NCBI RefSeq assembly: GCF_019665765.1
Contig: NZ_CP081150.1
Coordinates: 682,001-746,000 of the forward strand
Direction of reading: 5' to 3'
DNA length: 64,000 nucleotides
Origin: Deefgea tanakiae
GTDB lineage: Bacteria > Pseudomonadota > Gammaproteobacteria > Burkholderiales > Chitinibacteraceae
In this document: positions 17,653 to 27,125 of the stretch, piece by piece
How positions within the stretch are numbered: the stretch's first letter is position 1
How the letters are laid out: every line of letters starts with the position of its first letter
The notes under the pieces: model-generated
What the model was told of the DNA's origin: nothing
What the model saw: the letters and a program-made list of their open reading frames with translations, nothing else
The model's database searches: none
Made by a program: the position numbers and the translations under genes

Positions 17653-18369
17653 TTAGGCAGCTAAAACCGCATTCTGTTTCACAATCAACTCGCCAATGCC
17701 TTTTTCCGCTAAATCCAGCAGCGCATTCATTTCGCTGCGGCTAAACGCTTCGCCTTCGGCTGTACCTTGGATTTCGATGAATTTACCGGCGGCGGTCATT
17801 ACGACATTCATATCGGTTTCGCAGGCTGAGTCTTCGATGTAATCCAAATCGAGTAGCGGTGTCGTGCCAACCACGCCCACTGAAACAGCCGCTACGGCTT
17901 CGCGAATCGGGCTCGATGCCAGTTTACCCGCCGCGATTAGGCCGTTTATGGCGTCGGTCAGCGCGACAAACGCGCCAGTAATACTCGCGGTACGCGTGCC
18001 GCCATCGGCTTGGATGACGTCGCAATCAATCGTAATTTGGCGCTCGCCCAGCGCTTTCATATCCACCACTGCGCGCAGTGAACGACCGATCAGGCGTTGG
18101 ATTTCTTGCGTGCGGCCCGATTGCTTGCCCGCAGCAGCTTCGCGTTTCATGCGGCTGCCCGTTGAGCGCGGCAACATGCCGTATTCTGCCGTCACCCAGC
18201 CTTCACCTTTGCCTTTCAAAAACGGAGGCACTTTCTCTTCGACGCTGGCGGTACACAATACTTTGGTGTTACCGAACTCAACCAGTACGCTGCCTTCTGC
18301 GTGGCAAGTGTAGTTGCGCGTTAAAGTGACGGTGCGAAGTTCGTTTGGCTCGCGTTGTGAAGGGCGCAT
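17653..18369 (-). CDS. rph: Ribonuclease PH
   Basis: 238 residues from [12 protein letters not shown] (18369), with AGGAA upstream; a longer frame to 18450 lacks family similarity. RNase PH hallmarks: the tRNA-binding region [29 protein letters not shown], and the phosphate-site segment [21 protein letters not shown]. It trims tRNA 3' ends phosphorolytically. Confidence 0.95.
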   Translation of the reverse strand: MRPSQREPNELRTVTLTRNYTCHAEGSVLVEFGNTKVLCTASVEEKVPPFLKGKGEGWVTAEYGMLPRSTGSRMKREAAAGKQSGRTQEIQRLIGRSLRAVVDMKALGERQITIDCDVIQADGGTRTASITGAFVALTDAINGLIAAGKLASSPIREAVAAVSVGVVGTTPLLDLDYIEDSACETDMNVVMTAAGKFIEIQGTAEGEAFSRSEMNALLDLAEKGIGELIVKQNAVLAA

Positions 18370-18527
18370 GGCAGTTCCTGAAAGCAAGATTGAATGCGCG
18401 CAGTATACCGCACGGCAAGCCGCACTGCTTTGCGGGATAAGATCGTGCATGCTGCGGTTATTTTATCTGGCTGATACTTACGCCTGTTTTGTTTTATGAT
18501 GTTGGCAAACTAAAAAGGATGCAAAAA

Positions 18528-18671
18528 ATGAAAAATGTGATCGGTGGATTTAGCCTCGGTACTCTCATTGCTGTTGCGCTGTCATGGAGTGCTAATCACT
18601 CCATTCTTTGGGCGATTATTCATGGATTTTTGAGCTGGTTTTATGTGATTTTTTATTTTCTATTTCGCTGA
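18528..18671 (+). CDS. Small membrane protein, 47 residues, unknown
   Basis: The start at 18528 has AAGG about 10 nt upstream. The product has two hydrophobic stretches (VIGGFSLGTLIAVALSWS and ILWAIIHGFLSWFYVIFYFLF) joined by a short polar turn, consistent with a two-pass small inner-membrane protein. I recognise no named family. The repeat hairpin at 18696 follows. Confidence 0.55.
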   Translation: MKNVIGGFSLGTLIAVALSWSANHSILWAIIHGFLSWFYVIFYFLFR

Positions 18672-18695
18672 GCGGGATGGTTTTTCAGGGTATCA

Positions 18696-18753
18696 ATAAG
18701 CGTTAGCGCATTGCACTTTCAGCTAGAGTGGCGGTGTAATGCGCTTCGCTTAT
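18696..18753. repeat. Extragenic palindrome
   Basis: ATAAGCGttAGCGCATTgCAC pairs with GTGtAATGCGCTtCGCTTAT across a 17-nt loop, giving about 18 bp of stem. The right arm and its flank (GCGGTGTAATGCGCTTCGCT... CTCTACGG) resemble a widespread type of bacterial intergenic repeat (recollection, not searched). No T tract, so it is not a normal terminator. Confidence 0.6.
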
Positions 18754-18893
18754 GACACTCTACGGGCTTTTTCAAACGACTTAATTTGATGAAACGGTAA
18801 TGATTTTTTGCATAGAACTGAGTTAACGTTGCATAGTGATGCAGCACAGGACGTCATCGTTATTTGGATTGCGCCCTGCGTCGAGTTATTGCT

Positions 18894-19829
18894 TTAGTTT
18901 GTTCGTTTATCTGTTGGTCTTTGTGGGGGTAGAACGACTTCGATGGCGCTTAAGTCTATATTTTGTTTGCTGACTAATTGATTAATCAGAGCAACTGTTT
19001 TTAATATCTGCTCATCAAAATCAAATTTATTATCTTGTGCCGTTGTTGCGTAGCTGCGGATATAGACTAGGCATTTTCCATCTTGGGCAAGTGGATCAAT
19101 TGTAAAATCAACACGATTTTTCTTATCGATTTTTATTTTAAACATCAGCGCTGATTTGTCTGTTAAACCAATTTTGCGTTCAACCATTCCATCGCCATAG
19201 CCGAAGTTAGGGATAGTTTTGCTGATATCGGATTGAAGTTGTTTGCAGTCATTATTTGCCACCGTGGTTTTATAAAAGACCGAAGTATTGGCAAAAAAAT
19301 GATCAACAATTTGTGGGCTTAATTCGGGTGTTACATACATTGCCAGTTTTTGATTCCAAGGACGAGTATCGACCATTCGTGAATCAGCGAAGCTAAAACG
19401 GTGAACCTTGCTGCCATTTTCCTCTGTCACTTTGTAATTAGTATCCAATTGAAGGTAGTGCTCAATGAGCATATTCGATGGACTGCCTAGCATGGGTTGA
19501 ATAATGAGCATATATTGATCATTATTTTTAACTAGATATTTGGTTTGATACTCAACATTAGCGCCACCCCCTGCAAGTATAGATAATGCGGCCAGTGCAT
19601 TTGCCGCTGATAACGGTGAATCCGCTGAAACAGGCGTGTGCAGCGAATCAAATTGCTCAATAGGTTTTTTTTCATTTTTAAGAGCGGAAATTGACGAATT
19701 AACATACCCGTTTTGGGGCGTGTAATTTGCTAGTTTTGATTCTTTAAATTGATATTCTGTTAATTTAACTGGGCTTTCGCTTGCCATGACACTGATTGAT
19801 ATCAATAAACTAAGTGCTGCCAATTTCAT
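18894..19829 (-). CDS. Secreted protein of unknown function
   Basis: 311 residues with a signal peptide (LAALSLLISISVMA-SE). The mature part is mixed alpha/beta, without Cys pairs except C205 and C255-like single positions, and no motif I recognise. It has an unusually acidic/Lys-rich composition and an isolated position between two long non-coding gaps. Calling it a gene rests on length, export signal and codon pattern. Confidence 0.65.
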   Translation of the reverse strand: MKLAALSLLISISVMASESPVKLTEYQFKESKLANYTPQNGYVNSSISALKNEKKPIEQFDSLHTPVSADSPLSAANALAALSILAGGGANVEYQTKYLVKNNDQYMLIIQPMLGSPSNMLIEHYLQLDTNYKVTEENGSKVHRFSFADSRMVDTRPWNQKLAMYVTPELSPQIVDHFFANTSVFYKTTVANNDCKQLQSDISKTIPNFGYGDGMVERKIGLTDKSALMFKIKIDKKNRVDFTIDPLAQDGKCLVYIRSYATTAQDNKFDFDEQILKTVALINQLVSKQNIDLSAIEVVLPPQRPTDKRTN

Positions 19830-20280
19830 TCTGCATATCCTTATCGTGAATAGGGTATTTATTTTATCGGAAATAGTAATCTGTATTTCGTATTAGATAA
19901 TCAGTGTATCGATGCTTCAGGTTTTTTTCAATTTACTTATTGCTTCTGTGACATTTATAAATCGATCAATATCAAATATTGCCATTTTCGCTCAATGTAT
20001 TTTCCGCGTACTTGCGACTCTTCTTTCGACGTTTACTGTTTCGCGTCGAGCTATGTTTCGTGGTTTTGGTGTATGTTGTTACAGTCATTAATTTATAATG
20101 GTTTGGTGGTGATACCTCAAGATTTTTTTAGTCTATTGATGTTTTCATGAGCGGAGGAAGTTGCCGTAGACATACTGTTTGATCGGCATAATGACGTGAA
20201 TAGACTGATTATTCTCGTCTCTGGCTTGCTAAAAGGTTACAACTTGTTAAATAATTTGTTTTTTTGATAGAGTCGCTAAC
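19830..20280. other. Intergenic region, 451 nt
   Basis: A/T-rich gap between two divergent genes. I see no open frame of note, no RNA gene and no convincing hairpin. It presumably holds the promoters for both neighbours. Confidence 0.6.
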
Positions 20281-21105
20281 GTGAAATCATTTCTGATCCT
20301 TTCTGTATTACTTTTGGCAACAGGCTGCAGCACTGTTGTGCCGCAATCGAATTTGCAAATGGAGTCAGTGGTAGAGCAACAATTGGCGCAAATTCCAGCA
20401 GGCGTTGCAGGCAAGAGAGAAGCATTTTTATTGGTGATTGCTGGCTACGATCAGCCTGCCGTGTTTAGTAATGAAATGAAACTAGCTGCCAAGCAGTTGG
20501 GCAAAGCGTTTAACGCAGAATCAAGAACTTTGATGTTGAGTAATTCAACGCAAGACGCTCAGTCCATTTCGCAAGTGACGCCGTTTCGATTACAGAAGAC
20601 TATTGAGCAGTTCTCGCAGAAAATGAATGCCGATGAAGACTTGTTCGTGGTGTATATCGTTTCGCACGGTAGCAAAGACGGCGCGGCCTTAAAACAAAGC
20701 GGCGTGCCGCTGGTTTTGCTCTCTCCTTATCAGTTGCAGCTTGCCTTGCTGGAAGCGCCGACACCGTGGAAAGCGGTCTTTATTTCTGCCTGCTATTCGG
20801 GGGTATTTATGGATACCTTAAAAACCAGTAAATCGATGGTGATGACGGCAGCAGATGCAACGCATCCCTCGTTTGGATGTAATTTTGGCCAAAAATATAC
20901 TTATTTTGGTAATGAGTTACTCAATGATCGTGATTTTACTGCCCCAGTTGATTGGTATTCTGTTTTTCAAGATACAGATAAGAAAGTAAAAGAAAGGGAG
21001 CGTGGGCTGCACGTTGACTATTCAAATCCACAGTTTTGGATGGGGCCTGAATTTTCAAAGTATTTGGCGAGTTTTAATGCTGAATCGATCGCGGGCTCAA
21101 AGTAA
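20281..21105 (+). CDS. C13 (legumain-like) peptidase family lipoprotein
   Basis: GTG start; 274 residues. Lipobox ATGC after a short signal peptide. The caspase/legumain-fold dyad is visible: His in YIVSHGSKDG (about residue 129) and Cys in FISACYSGVF (about 170), as in bacterial C13 peptidases. It would be membrane-anchored, probably in the outer membrane, facing the periplasm. Its substrate is unknown; no operon partner. Confidence 0.8.
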   Translation: MKSFLILSVLLLATGCSTVVPQSNLQMESVVEQQLAQIPAGVAGKREAFLLVIAGYDQPAVFSNEMKLAAKQLGKAFNAESRTLMLSNSTQDAQSISQVTPFRLQKTIEQFSQKMNADEDLFVVYIVSHGSKDGAALKQSGVPLVLLSPYQLQLALLEAPTPWKAVFISACYSGVFMDTLKTSKSMVMTAADATHPSFGCNFGQKYTYFGNELLNDRDFTAPVDWYSVFQDTDKKVKERERGLHVDYSNPQFWMGPEFSKYLASFNAESIAGSK

Positions 21106-21143
21106 GTCCGAATTGAGCCAGTCAATTTGAGAGTCAGCAAAAA

Positions 21144-21170
21144 TGCCGCCCTAGATTGGGCGGCTTTTTA
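21144..21170 (+). terminator. Terminator after the C13-peptidase gene
   Basis: GCCGCCCTA-GAT-TGGGCGGC followed by T5; clear hairpin and T tract. Confidence 0.85.
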
Positions 21171-21481
21171 TTGTGTGTAAATGAATGCCTAGCTTTGCTG
21201 AGTCAAGTCCAACATTAAACTGACGTTATGGCTGTCGAAGTTGGTGGATAAAACATGGGTTTTTCTTAAAATGATTGGTGCTAGCTAGGCGCATGGCATA
21301 TCACGCACAAGTAATTATTTACTTTATGCGATGTTAATTGTGTTGGCGGTGTAAAAGTACATGCTTGTTATACTTCGACGCGCAAATGGAGCCATTCTAT
21401 TGAGTGTGACGATTCGCAATTAATTTTGCTGCCAATTGCCAGCTTGCATAGGCAATTAATAAAGATAATGGATAAAATATA
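21171..21481. other. Intergenic region, about 310 nt
   Basis: No gene, repeat or structured element that I can support; likely promoter region for the lipoprotein gene at 21482. Confidence 0.5.
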
Positions 21482-22339
21482 ATGTTTAAGAATAGTGTAA
21501 GTTCTAAATGGTTCACTCGGACGGCTGCGCTGGTCATGACTACTTTGTTGGCCGCCTGTGGTGGTAGTGGTATTGAAATATCAGTCCGCCCTACACCGAC
21601 ACCGCCGCCTTTAGCTAAACCTTGGACTGGGCCAACTCGTTTTATTGTCACTCAGCCTGAAACTGGGCCACGCAGCACGACGGTCGACGTAGCGGCAGCA
21701 GATGGCTCGGTGGTTTTGGATGGTGTACGTCGTAATTTCCAAGCGGATGTGGGCCAAGTGGTTGGGGGGCAGCAGTTGGCCTTTAGTGCTGGCCAACCTT
21801 GGCAGGAAGATCCAACGAAACTCTCGCGAAGCACGTTGGTTTTCAATGGTCAACGACAACATTCATTTGATTATCCAGATGGTAAATCACAAAGCGTAGT
21901 GGGGGGCGGTACGGTTGAGCAAACGCTGGCCGTGCGCGATTTTATTGCCTTGTGCAGCCCTGAGAAGCGCTATTTCTTGGTGAACGCCAACGCGCAGAAT
22001 GTCAATGCCGAGATTTTGCCGCAGTTAGCTAATAAAACCTTGTACTCAAAAAACTTTAGCGCGCAAAGTTGTTTGGCTGAGTCAGGCAGTGTGATGGAAT
22101 TTAATGCGTTTGGTAATGTAACAGTGAGAAATACCAGCACTGGCGCGACGGAGAATATTAGCGCGAATAATATGCAAATACTGGCTAATCGCGGAAGTGT
22201 ACTGACTGCCGATCGGCAAGGCATACGTAGCTTGAGTATTTTTTCAATGAACGATGGCGCTAGCAGGCGCCTGCTGATTCAGGAATTTGTTGAATATCGT
22301 GCTGATCCAAGCAAAAACTATATCCGCATGTGGTATTGA
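21482..22339 (+). CDS. Lipoprotein of unknown function
   Basis: 285 residues. Lipoprotein signal with lipobox LAAC followed by GGSG and a Pro/Thr-rich stretch (RPTPTPPPLAKP), a typical outer-membrane lipoprotein linker. The rest is beta-rich with two Cys (about 148 and 193). No family recognised. Single-gene unit ended by a terminator. Confidence 0.65.
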   Translation: MFKNSVSSKWFTRTAALVMTTLLAACGGSGIEISVRPTPTPPPLAKPWTGPTRFIVTQPETGPRSTTVDVAAADGSVVLDGVRRNFQADVGQVVGGQQLAFSAGQPWQEDPTKLSRSTLVFNGQRQHSFDYPDGKSQSVVGGGTVEQTLAVRDFIALCSPEKRYFLVNANAQNVNAEILPQLANKTLYSKNFSAQSCLAESGSVMEFNAFGNVTVRNTSTGATENISANNMQILANRGSVLTADRQGIRSLSIFSMNDGASRRLLIQEFVEYRADPSKNYIRMWY

Positions 22340-22393
22340 TTGCTTTGAGTGAATCAATATTACAAAGTGTTTGTCTAAATGCTCGTTAGAAAT

Positions 22394-22428
22394 AAAAAAC
22401 CACTCCATTTTTGGAGTGGTTTTTTATT
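22394..22428 (+). terminator. Terminator after the 21.5-kb lipoprotein gene
   Basis: AAAAAACCACTCCA-TTTT-TGGAGTGGTTTTTT, perfect hairpin with A and T tracts. The rest of the gap to 22644 shows only a short unsupported frame. Confidence 0.88.
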
Positions 22429-22644
22429 TATAGAACGGAGCTTTTCTCTATTTAAAGAAAGTTATTGTGGTGTATTGGCTTCTATCTCTTAATTAATGAT
22501 GCTTGGCTGGCAATACATGCAAATATAATTTCAATCGTTGTGATGATTATGATCAATAGGCAAAGTAAGCTTTTATAACGCGAGGGGTAAAGCTTCTTGC
22601 TGGTCGATCTTTCCAATGTTCTGGCTGAATGTTGTTTTACTTGT

Positions 22645-23361
22645 TCAACGATATCGATTGTAGATTTTTTCTAGCGTTCGATTTTTATTGAGTTGCTCCA
22701 ACGCTTGATTGAGCTGCTCGATTTTAAGTGTACTTTTTTTCGAGAGGGCGCAACGCAGAGGAGCTTTGGGGCCAATTAATAAATAGTTGGGGTTGAGTAT
22801 TGCGCGTTGCGGGTGGGTTTTGAGTTGGTAGCGATAATAGGTTTCACTGAGTATAGCAAAATCATTGCGGCGATTGGTCAGGTTGATGAGGCTGATTTCC
22901 TCGCTCAGGCCATCGAAACGGACAAAATTCTCAGCTAGCACTTTTTCTATTTCAGGGTAGGTGTAACCCAATACGGTGTTGACCGCTTGATGCTTTAAGT
23001 CGGAAATTTGTTTGATCGCAGGCGTATTGCGGCGGGTGACTATGGCATCGGCATCCCACGCCATGGTGTCGCTCCAGTTCACATCGGCGGAAATCCACTC
23101 TGGCCGCATAAAACACAATAGATCCGCTTGCCCTGCATTGATTATGGCGGCTAGCCGCTTGCGCGGGTAAGCCTTCACTTTGGCTGTATAGCCCAGCTGC
23201 GCTGCGATGGCATCGGCACTGTCTTTGATAAAGCCTTGTGTGATCTGATCATTTTCAATTTTCATCCACGGTAGGCTGCGGGTGTTGGTATCAATAAAGA
23301 TCAACTCTTGCGCTGCACTCAAATTGCAGAGAAAAAAAGTAACAAAGGCGAGTCGATACAT
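22645..23361 (-). CDS. Extracellular solute-binding protein, family 3 type
   Basis: The start at 23361 begins a signal peptide (MYRLAFVTFFLCNLSAAQ); the frame stays open to 23418. About 238 residues with the periplasmic binding-protein type II pattern: FIDTNTRSLPWM, GFIKDSADAIAAQLG, RKRLAAIINAGQADLLCFM, and the hinge return. No permease or ATPase is nearby, so it may be an orphan receptor of the type seen in polar amino-acid or sensor systems. Ligand unknown. Confidence 0.78.
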   Translation of the reverse strand: MYRLAFVTFFLCNLSAAQELIFIDTNTRSLPWMKIENDQITQGFIKDSADAIAAQLGYTAKVKAYPRKRLAAIINAGQADLLCFMRPEWISADVNWSDTMAWDADAIVTRRNTPAIKQISDLKHQAVNTVLGYTYPEIEKVLAENFVRFDGLSEEISLINLTNRRNDFAILSETYYRYQLKTHPQRAILNPNYLLIGPKAPLRCALSKKSTLKIEQLNQALEQLNKNRTLEKIYNRYR

Positions 23362-23430
23362 TGCTTTTACCAGCCAGTAAGATGAAATCTCAGTGTAGCG
23401 TTTGCGCTGAAAATGCAAGGTTTGATTGTC

Positions 23431-23458
23431 ATAAAAAAACCGCCAGCGGCGGTTTTAA
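23431..23458 (-). terminator. Terminator downstream of yebC
   Basis: Minus-strand AAAACCGCC-GCT-GGCGGTTTT followed by further T; positioned 20 nt after the yebC stop. Confidence 0.85.
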
Positions 23459-23477
23459 TTGAGTTTAGTTTCAAGAA

Positions 23478-24206
23478 TTACTCTTCATCAAACACCGCAG
23501 TCGTGTAAACCTCTTGCACATCATCCAAGCTTTCTAGCGCGTCGATCAGTTTTTGCATTTTGATCGCGTCGTCGCCTTCAAGCTCGGTTTCACCTTGTGG
23601 CTTCATAGTTGACTCGCCCATTTCGGCTTTAAAACCTGCAGCTTCTAGCGTTTCTTTGATCGTCACAAAATCGTACGGTGGCGTGATCACTTCGATTGAA
23701 CCGTCGTCATTGGTGGTGACATCGTCCGCACCCGCTTCGAGCGCGGCTTCCATCAATGCGTCTTCATTGGTGCCCGGTGCAAAAATCAAATAACCGCAGT
23801 GTTTGAATTGGAACGAAACGCAGCCGTCCGAACCCATATTGCCGCCGTATTTGGCAAAAGCGTGGCGTACATCGGCCACGGTGCGCACTTTATTGTCGGT
23901 CAGGCAATCCACCATCACCGCCGCGCCGTTCAGGCCATAGCCTTCGTAACGGGTTTCGAGGTAATCGACGCCGTCGAGCGTGCCAGAGCCGCGTTTAACG
24001 GCGCTTTCGATATTGTCTTTTGGCATCGATTGCGCTTTGGCTTTATCAATCGCCAAACGCAAACGGGGATTCATCAATACATCGCCGCCGCCCATTTTGG
24101 CCGCTACGGTGATTTCTTTGATTAATTTGGTGAAAACTTGGCCGCGTTTGGCATCTTGACGGCCTTTACGGTGTTGAATGTTTGCCCACTTGCTATGACC
24201 TGCCAT
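23478..24206 (-). CDS. YebC/PmpR family transcriptional/translation regulator
   Basis: 242 residues from [22 protein letters not shown] (24206). The family core is complete: [56 protein letters not shown], and the acidic C-terminal part. YebC proteins were annotated as DNA-binding regulators and more recently linked to ribosome stalling relief. Cytoplasmic. The longer frame to 24263 lacks similarity. Confidence 0.93.
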   Translation of the reverse strand: MAGHSKWANIQHRKGRQDAKRGQVFTKLIKEITVAAKMGGGDVLMNPRLRLAIDKAKAQSMPKDNIESAVKRGSGTLDGVDYLETRYEGYGLNGAAVMVDCLTDNKVRTVADVRHAFAKYGGNMGSDGCVSFQFKHCGYLIFAPGTNEDALMEAALEAGADDVTTNDDGSIEVITPPYDFVTIKETLEAAGFKAEMGESTMKPQGETELEGDDAIKMQKLIDALESLDDVQEVYTTAVFDEE

Positions 24207-24323
24207 GCTGCACCTGTATTTTTCAATGTGTCGATAGGGCGGTATTCTAGCACGCTGGCGCAAGTCGAAAAATATCCCCCATGCGCAGGGAGCACGATCT
24301 AGATTAAATTTAAGGTGAATTGA

Positions 24324-24740
24324 TTGGGTACTAAAGGAATGCGGCGTTTTCGCCTGTGGGGTATTTATCTGTGGGCATCACCAGCAAGCATCTGTGGGTT
24401 GATACTGGCACTGCCTTTATTAGTGTTAGGCGCAAAGCTGCAGCATTTTGATGGCGTGTTAGAAATTTGTGCGCCATCCTGCTGCGCGCAATGGATTCGC
24501 CGTTTCGGTGCTATTACGTTTGGCCATGTAGTGATTGCGAGAGATGCTAAGCAAATGGTGGCACTGCGCGCCCACGAGCGCGTGCATGTGCGGCAGTATG
24601 CGCGCTGGGGTATCTTGTTTTTTCCGCTGTATTTAGCGTCAAGTTGTTGGCAATTACTGAATGGCCGCCGTTTTTATCGTGATAATTGTTTTGAGCGTGA
24701 GGCCTATGGCGATGCGCCGAGCTCACGCTCAAAGCGTTGA
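24324..24740 (+). CDS. Small membrane protein with HExxH-like motif, unknown
   Basis: TTG start at 24324 with AAGGTG upstream; an ATG at 24339 is possible but has no spacing to a ribosome site. 138 residues: a hydrophobic segment ([15 protein letters not shown]), then [16 protein letters not shown] with an HE-x-x-H arrangement, a second hydrophobic helix, and [15 protein letters not shown] at the end. The His-Glu...Glu arrangement resembles a minimal zincin core. Similar short proteins are known to me only as hypothetical. Its 3' end overlaps the convergent GST gene by 12 nt. Confidence 0.65.
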   Translation: MGTKGMRRFRLWGIYLWASPASICGLILALPLLVLGAKLQHFDGVLEICAPSCCAQWIRRFGAITFGHVVIARDAKQMVALRAHERVHVRQYARWGILFFPLYLASSCWQLLNGRRFYRDNCFEREAYGDAPSSRSKR

Positions 24741-25394
24741 TTTGTGTTGGCCAAAGTACCAAGTTGCCGCGCCAGCCTGCCACGCGGGGTATTTTCCCAT
24801 CACTGCAGCTAGTAATTCCGATTCGGTGAATTGGGTCAGCCAAACTTGTAAGGCTTGTGGTGCCTGTTGCTGGAACCATGACTGATCAACAGCCGCAAAC
24901 TGCCGAATAAACGGGGCAATTGCTGAATCACTCAAACGCAGTTGATTATCAATGAGGTGGGTATATTGCTCTAGCCTATGATTTATATTTTCTAGTAGCC
25001 AATACATCGCATTTTTTTGATGTTCGCTAGCGCTGAGTTCCTGATGACGCTCTGGATATTTGTATCGATCGAGTAATGGCTTGAATTCAAGATCGTGCTG
25101 CGAAATGAGCGCTAACTGCTCGGCGACGAGGGGAGCTGGATGCCAATGATGGGGATCGGATTGTGCGAGCGCCCATAGCATAATATCTAAACTTTGCTCG
25201 ATGACTTGGCCGTTGGGCAATAGTAAAACTGGTACCGTGCCTTTGGGCGAGGTGGTGAGCAATTCAGCGGGTTTTGCGCGCAATACCACTTCACGCAATT
25301 CAACGGTGACGCCACTTTGCCAAAGCGCCAGTCGTGCGCGCATCGCGTAAGGGCAGCGGCGAAATGAGTAGAGAATGGGGAGATTCAAGTTCAT
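24729..25394 (-). CDS. Glutathione S-transferase family protein
   Basis: 221 residues. The N-terminal thioredoxin-like domain shows LYSFRRCPYAMRARLALW (Cys-Pro-Tyr at the active-site turn), the cis-Pro segment GTVPVLLLPNG and the glutathione-binding IEQSLDIMLW. The rest is the all-alpha GST C-domain. The CPYA motif suggests an omega/Grx-like thiol-transferase. Downstream of the membrane protein gene by 10 nt. Confidence 0.85.
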   Translation of the reverse strand: MNLNLPILYSFRRCPYAMRARLALWQSGVTVELREVVLRAKPAELLTTSPKGTVPVLLLPNGQVIEQSLDIMLWALAQSDPHHWHPAPLVAEQLALISQHDLEFKPLLDRYKYPERHQELSASEHQKNAMYWLLENINHRLEQYTHLIDNQLRLSDSAIAPFIRQFAAVDQSWFQQQAPQALQVWLTQFTESELLAAVMGKYPAWQAGAATWYFGQHKSTL

Positions 25395-25404
25395 TGTGAT
25401 GCCA

Positions 25405-26256
25405 TTAAATATAATGCGTCAGTCGTGCGAGTAGGCCGCAAGCCAGCCAACTGATTGCCATTAATCCCACTGGTTTGATTGTGCGGTGTAGTCCCCAGCC
25501 TGCAGCTAGCATCAAGATCAATACGACACCGCCACCCCAAAATGCAGGAAACAAACCAATCAGCCAGCTACTCAATCCACCGATCGCCAGCCAAGGTGAG
25601 GCGCTGAGGATAATTTGTTGCGCTCGGGTGGGCTGTGGGTCGGGTGCCAAGCTAGGTAGGTTGACTAAGAGCGGCGCGAGAAATCCGGCAGGGTCTTGGG
25701 CAAGGCCTTTGACCAGTGCGATAGAAACAGCGGGTGTAGCGCCTGCCGCGAGCAACATGCCTTGCAAGCCAAGGCTAGACTCTGCGCCGGGCGTGGTTTC
25801 TTCATCCGGGTCTGGCAGGATGGGGGGCGTAAATTGGCGTGCTGTGCGCGACAATTTCCATAGCTGCCATGTCGCACCGCCAAGGCCTAAGCACCATGCG
25901 GCCAGTTGTTGGCTGGCGGGGAGGCGATTAAAGCCCATTAAAAGCGCCAATATGCAGCCAGAAAACAGCAGCGCATCATTGGTTTTATGCTGTGCCAGCG
26001 CCCAAAAATGTTGGCTTGCAGTTTGATAGAGATTGAGTCCTTTTATCCCATGTTTTTTAAGTATTGCTTCGCAGGCATTGATGCCAAATGTATTCAGAGC
26101 GATACCTAGTATTTTAGTTTTGTTGCTTTTGATCGAGGTCGGATATTTTTGTGCGATTTCAAGCCAATACCATTGCCGTGCCGAGCCTGATTCTAGATCA
26201 GAGAGATAACGCATTACTGCGCCATGTTCAGCTAAAGTTAGCGGCGTAATTTTCAT
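25405..26256 (-). CDS. Membrane protein of unknown function
   Basis: 283 residues. The soluble N-terminal ~85 residues are followed by about five hydrophobic segments (ALLFSGCILALLMG, LAAWCLGLGGATW, LAIGGLSSWLIGLFPAFW, GGGVVLILMLAAGW, LMAISWLACGLLA). The start overlaps the ubiA stop by 4 nt, so it is translated from the ubiC-ubiA transcript. No family recognised; a link to quinone synthesis is only positional. Confidence 0.65.
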   Translation of the reverse strand: MKITPLTLAEHGAVMRYLSDLESGSARQWYWLEIAQKYPTSIKSNKTKILGIALNTFGINACEAILKKHGIKGLNLYQTASQHFWALAQHKTNDALLFSGCILALLMGFNRLPASQQLAAWCLGLGGATWQLWKLSRTARQFTPPILPDPDEETTPGAESSLGLQGMLLAAGATPAVSIALVKGLAQDPAGFLAPLLVNLPSLAPDPQPTRAQQIILSASPWLAIGGLSSWLIGLFPAFWGGGVVLILMLAAGWGLHRTIKPVGLMAISWLACGLLARLTHYI

Positions 26257-27125
26257 AGTGGAAAAAGATAATCGAAGAGTAACGCAGCAAAAATCGTTTC
26301 ACCGATGCGGTTATTGGCCAAAAAAGCAGCAAAACACGCAGCCCGATCACGCGCACGAATCTGCCGATATTGACCGAATATCGCTACAGCCACTACGCCT
26401 AAACCCGCAAAATAAATGATGCCACGCTGAGTTAACACGCCAACCCAAACCATCAGCGCCAAAAAAACCACAAAACACAACATCACCGCCGCCACATCAA
26501 ACCGGCCAAAAGTAATCGCCGAGGTTCTGATGCCGATTTTCAGGTCATCGGGTTTATCGACCATGGCATATTCAGTGTCGTAGGCCACCGTCCACAGCAA
26601 ATTTGCCAGCATCAGCAACCATGCAATCATCGGTATTGAATTGGTTTGTGCTGCAAACGCCATCGGAATACCAAAGCTAAACGCGATCCCGAGATACGCC
26701 TGTGGTACTGGTAAAAATCGTTTGGTAAACGGATAACTCGCCGCCAAAAATAAAGCGGGAATCGTCAATGATAAAGCCAAGGTGTTAAGCGGCAGTGCAA
26801 TCACGAGCGCAAGTAGCGCTAAAGCGGCGGCAAAATACAGCGCATGTCGCGATTTGATTTCGCCGGTTGCAAGCGGTCGATTTTTGGTTCGCTCAACATG
26901 GCCGTCAAAATCCCGATCAGCCCAGTCATTGATCACGCAACCGGCCGAGCGCATCAGCCACGTACCAAGGCAAAAAATCAGCACTAAATGCCAATCAGGG
27001 CGTCCTTGGCCCGCAATCCACAGCCCCCAAAGCGTCGGCCACAGTAATAATAAAGTGCCGATGGGCTTATCCATGCGGGCGAGGCGGAAGTAGGGCGAAA
27101 GGCGTTGCTTGAAGGATTGGGTCAT
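26253..27125 (-). CDS. ubiA: 4-hydroxybenzoate octaprenyltransferase
   Basis: 290 residues with multiple TM helices. Both Asp-rich prenyl-diphosphate motifs are visible: NDWADRDFDGHVERTKNRPL near residue 70 and DTEYAMVDKPDD near 190. UbiA attaches the polyprenyl tail to 4-hydroxybenzoate in the inner membrane. Its start overlaps the ubiC stop by 4 nt. Confidence 0.96.
   Translation of the reverse strand: MTQSFKQRLSPYFRLARMDKPIGTLLLLWPTLWGLWIAGQGRPDWHLVLIFCLGTWLMRSAGCVINDWADRDFDGHVERTKNRPLATGEIKSRHALYFAAALALLALVIALPLNTLALSLTIPALFLAASYPFTKRFLPVPQAYLGIAFSFGIPMAFAAQTNSIPMIAWLLMLANLLWTVAYDTEYAMVDKPDDLKIGIRTSAITFGRFDVAAVMLCFVVFLALMVWVGVLTQRGIIYFAGLGVVAVAIFGQYRQIRARDRAACFAAFLANNRIGETIFAALLFDYLFPL

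Noticed and set aside
17381-17656. Frame reading GSPSFAYFSWRSKKSK through repeat A
   Set aside because: It is translated repeat sequence; copies B and C give related peptides in other frames and genes do not start there.
22482-22616. Possible 44-residue membrane peptide with TTG start on the minus strand
   Set aside because: A clear hydrophobic stretch exists, but the only start is a TTG without ribosome site.
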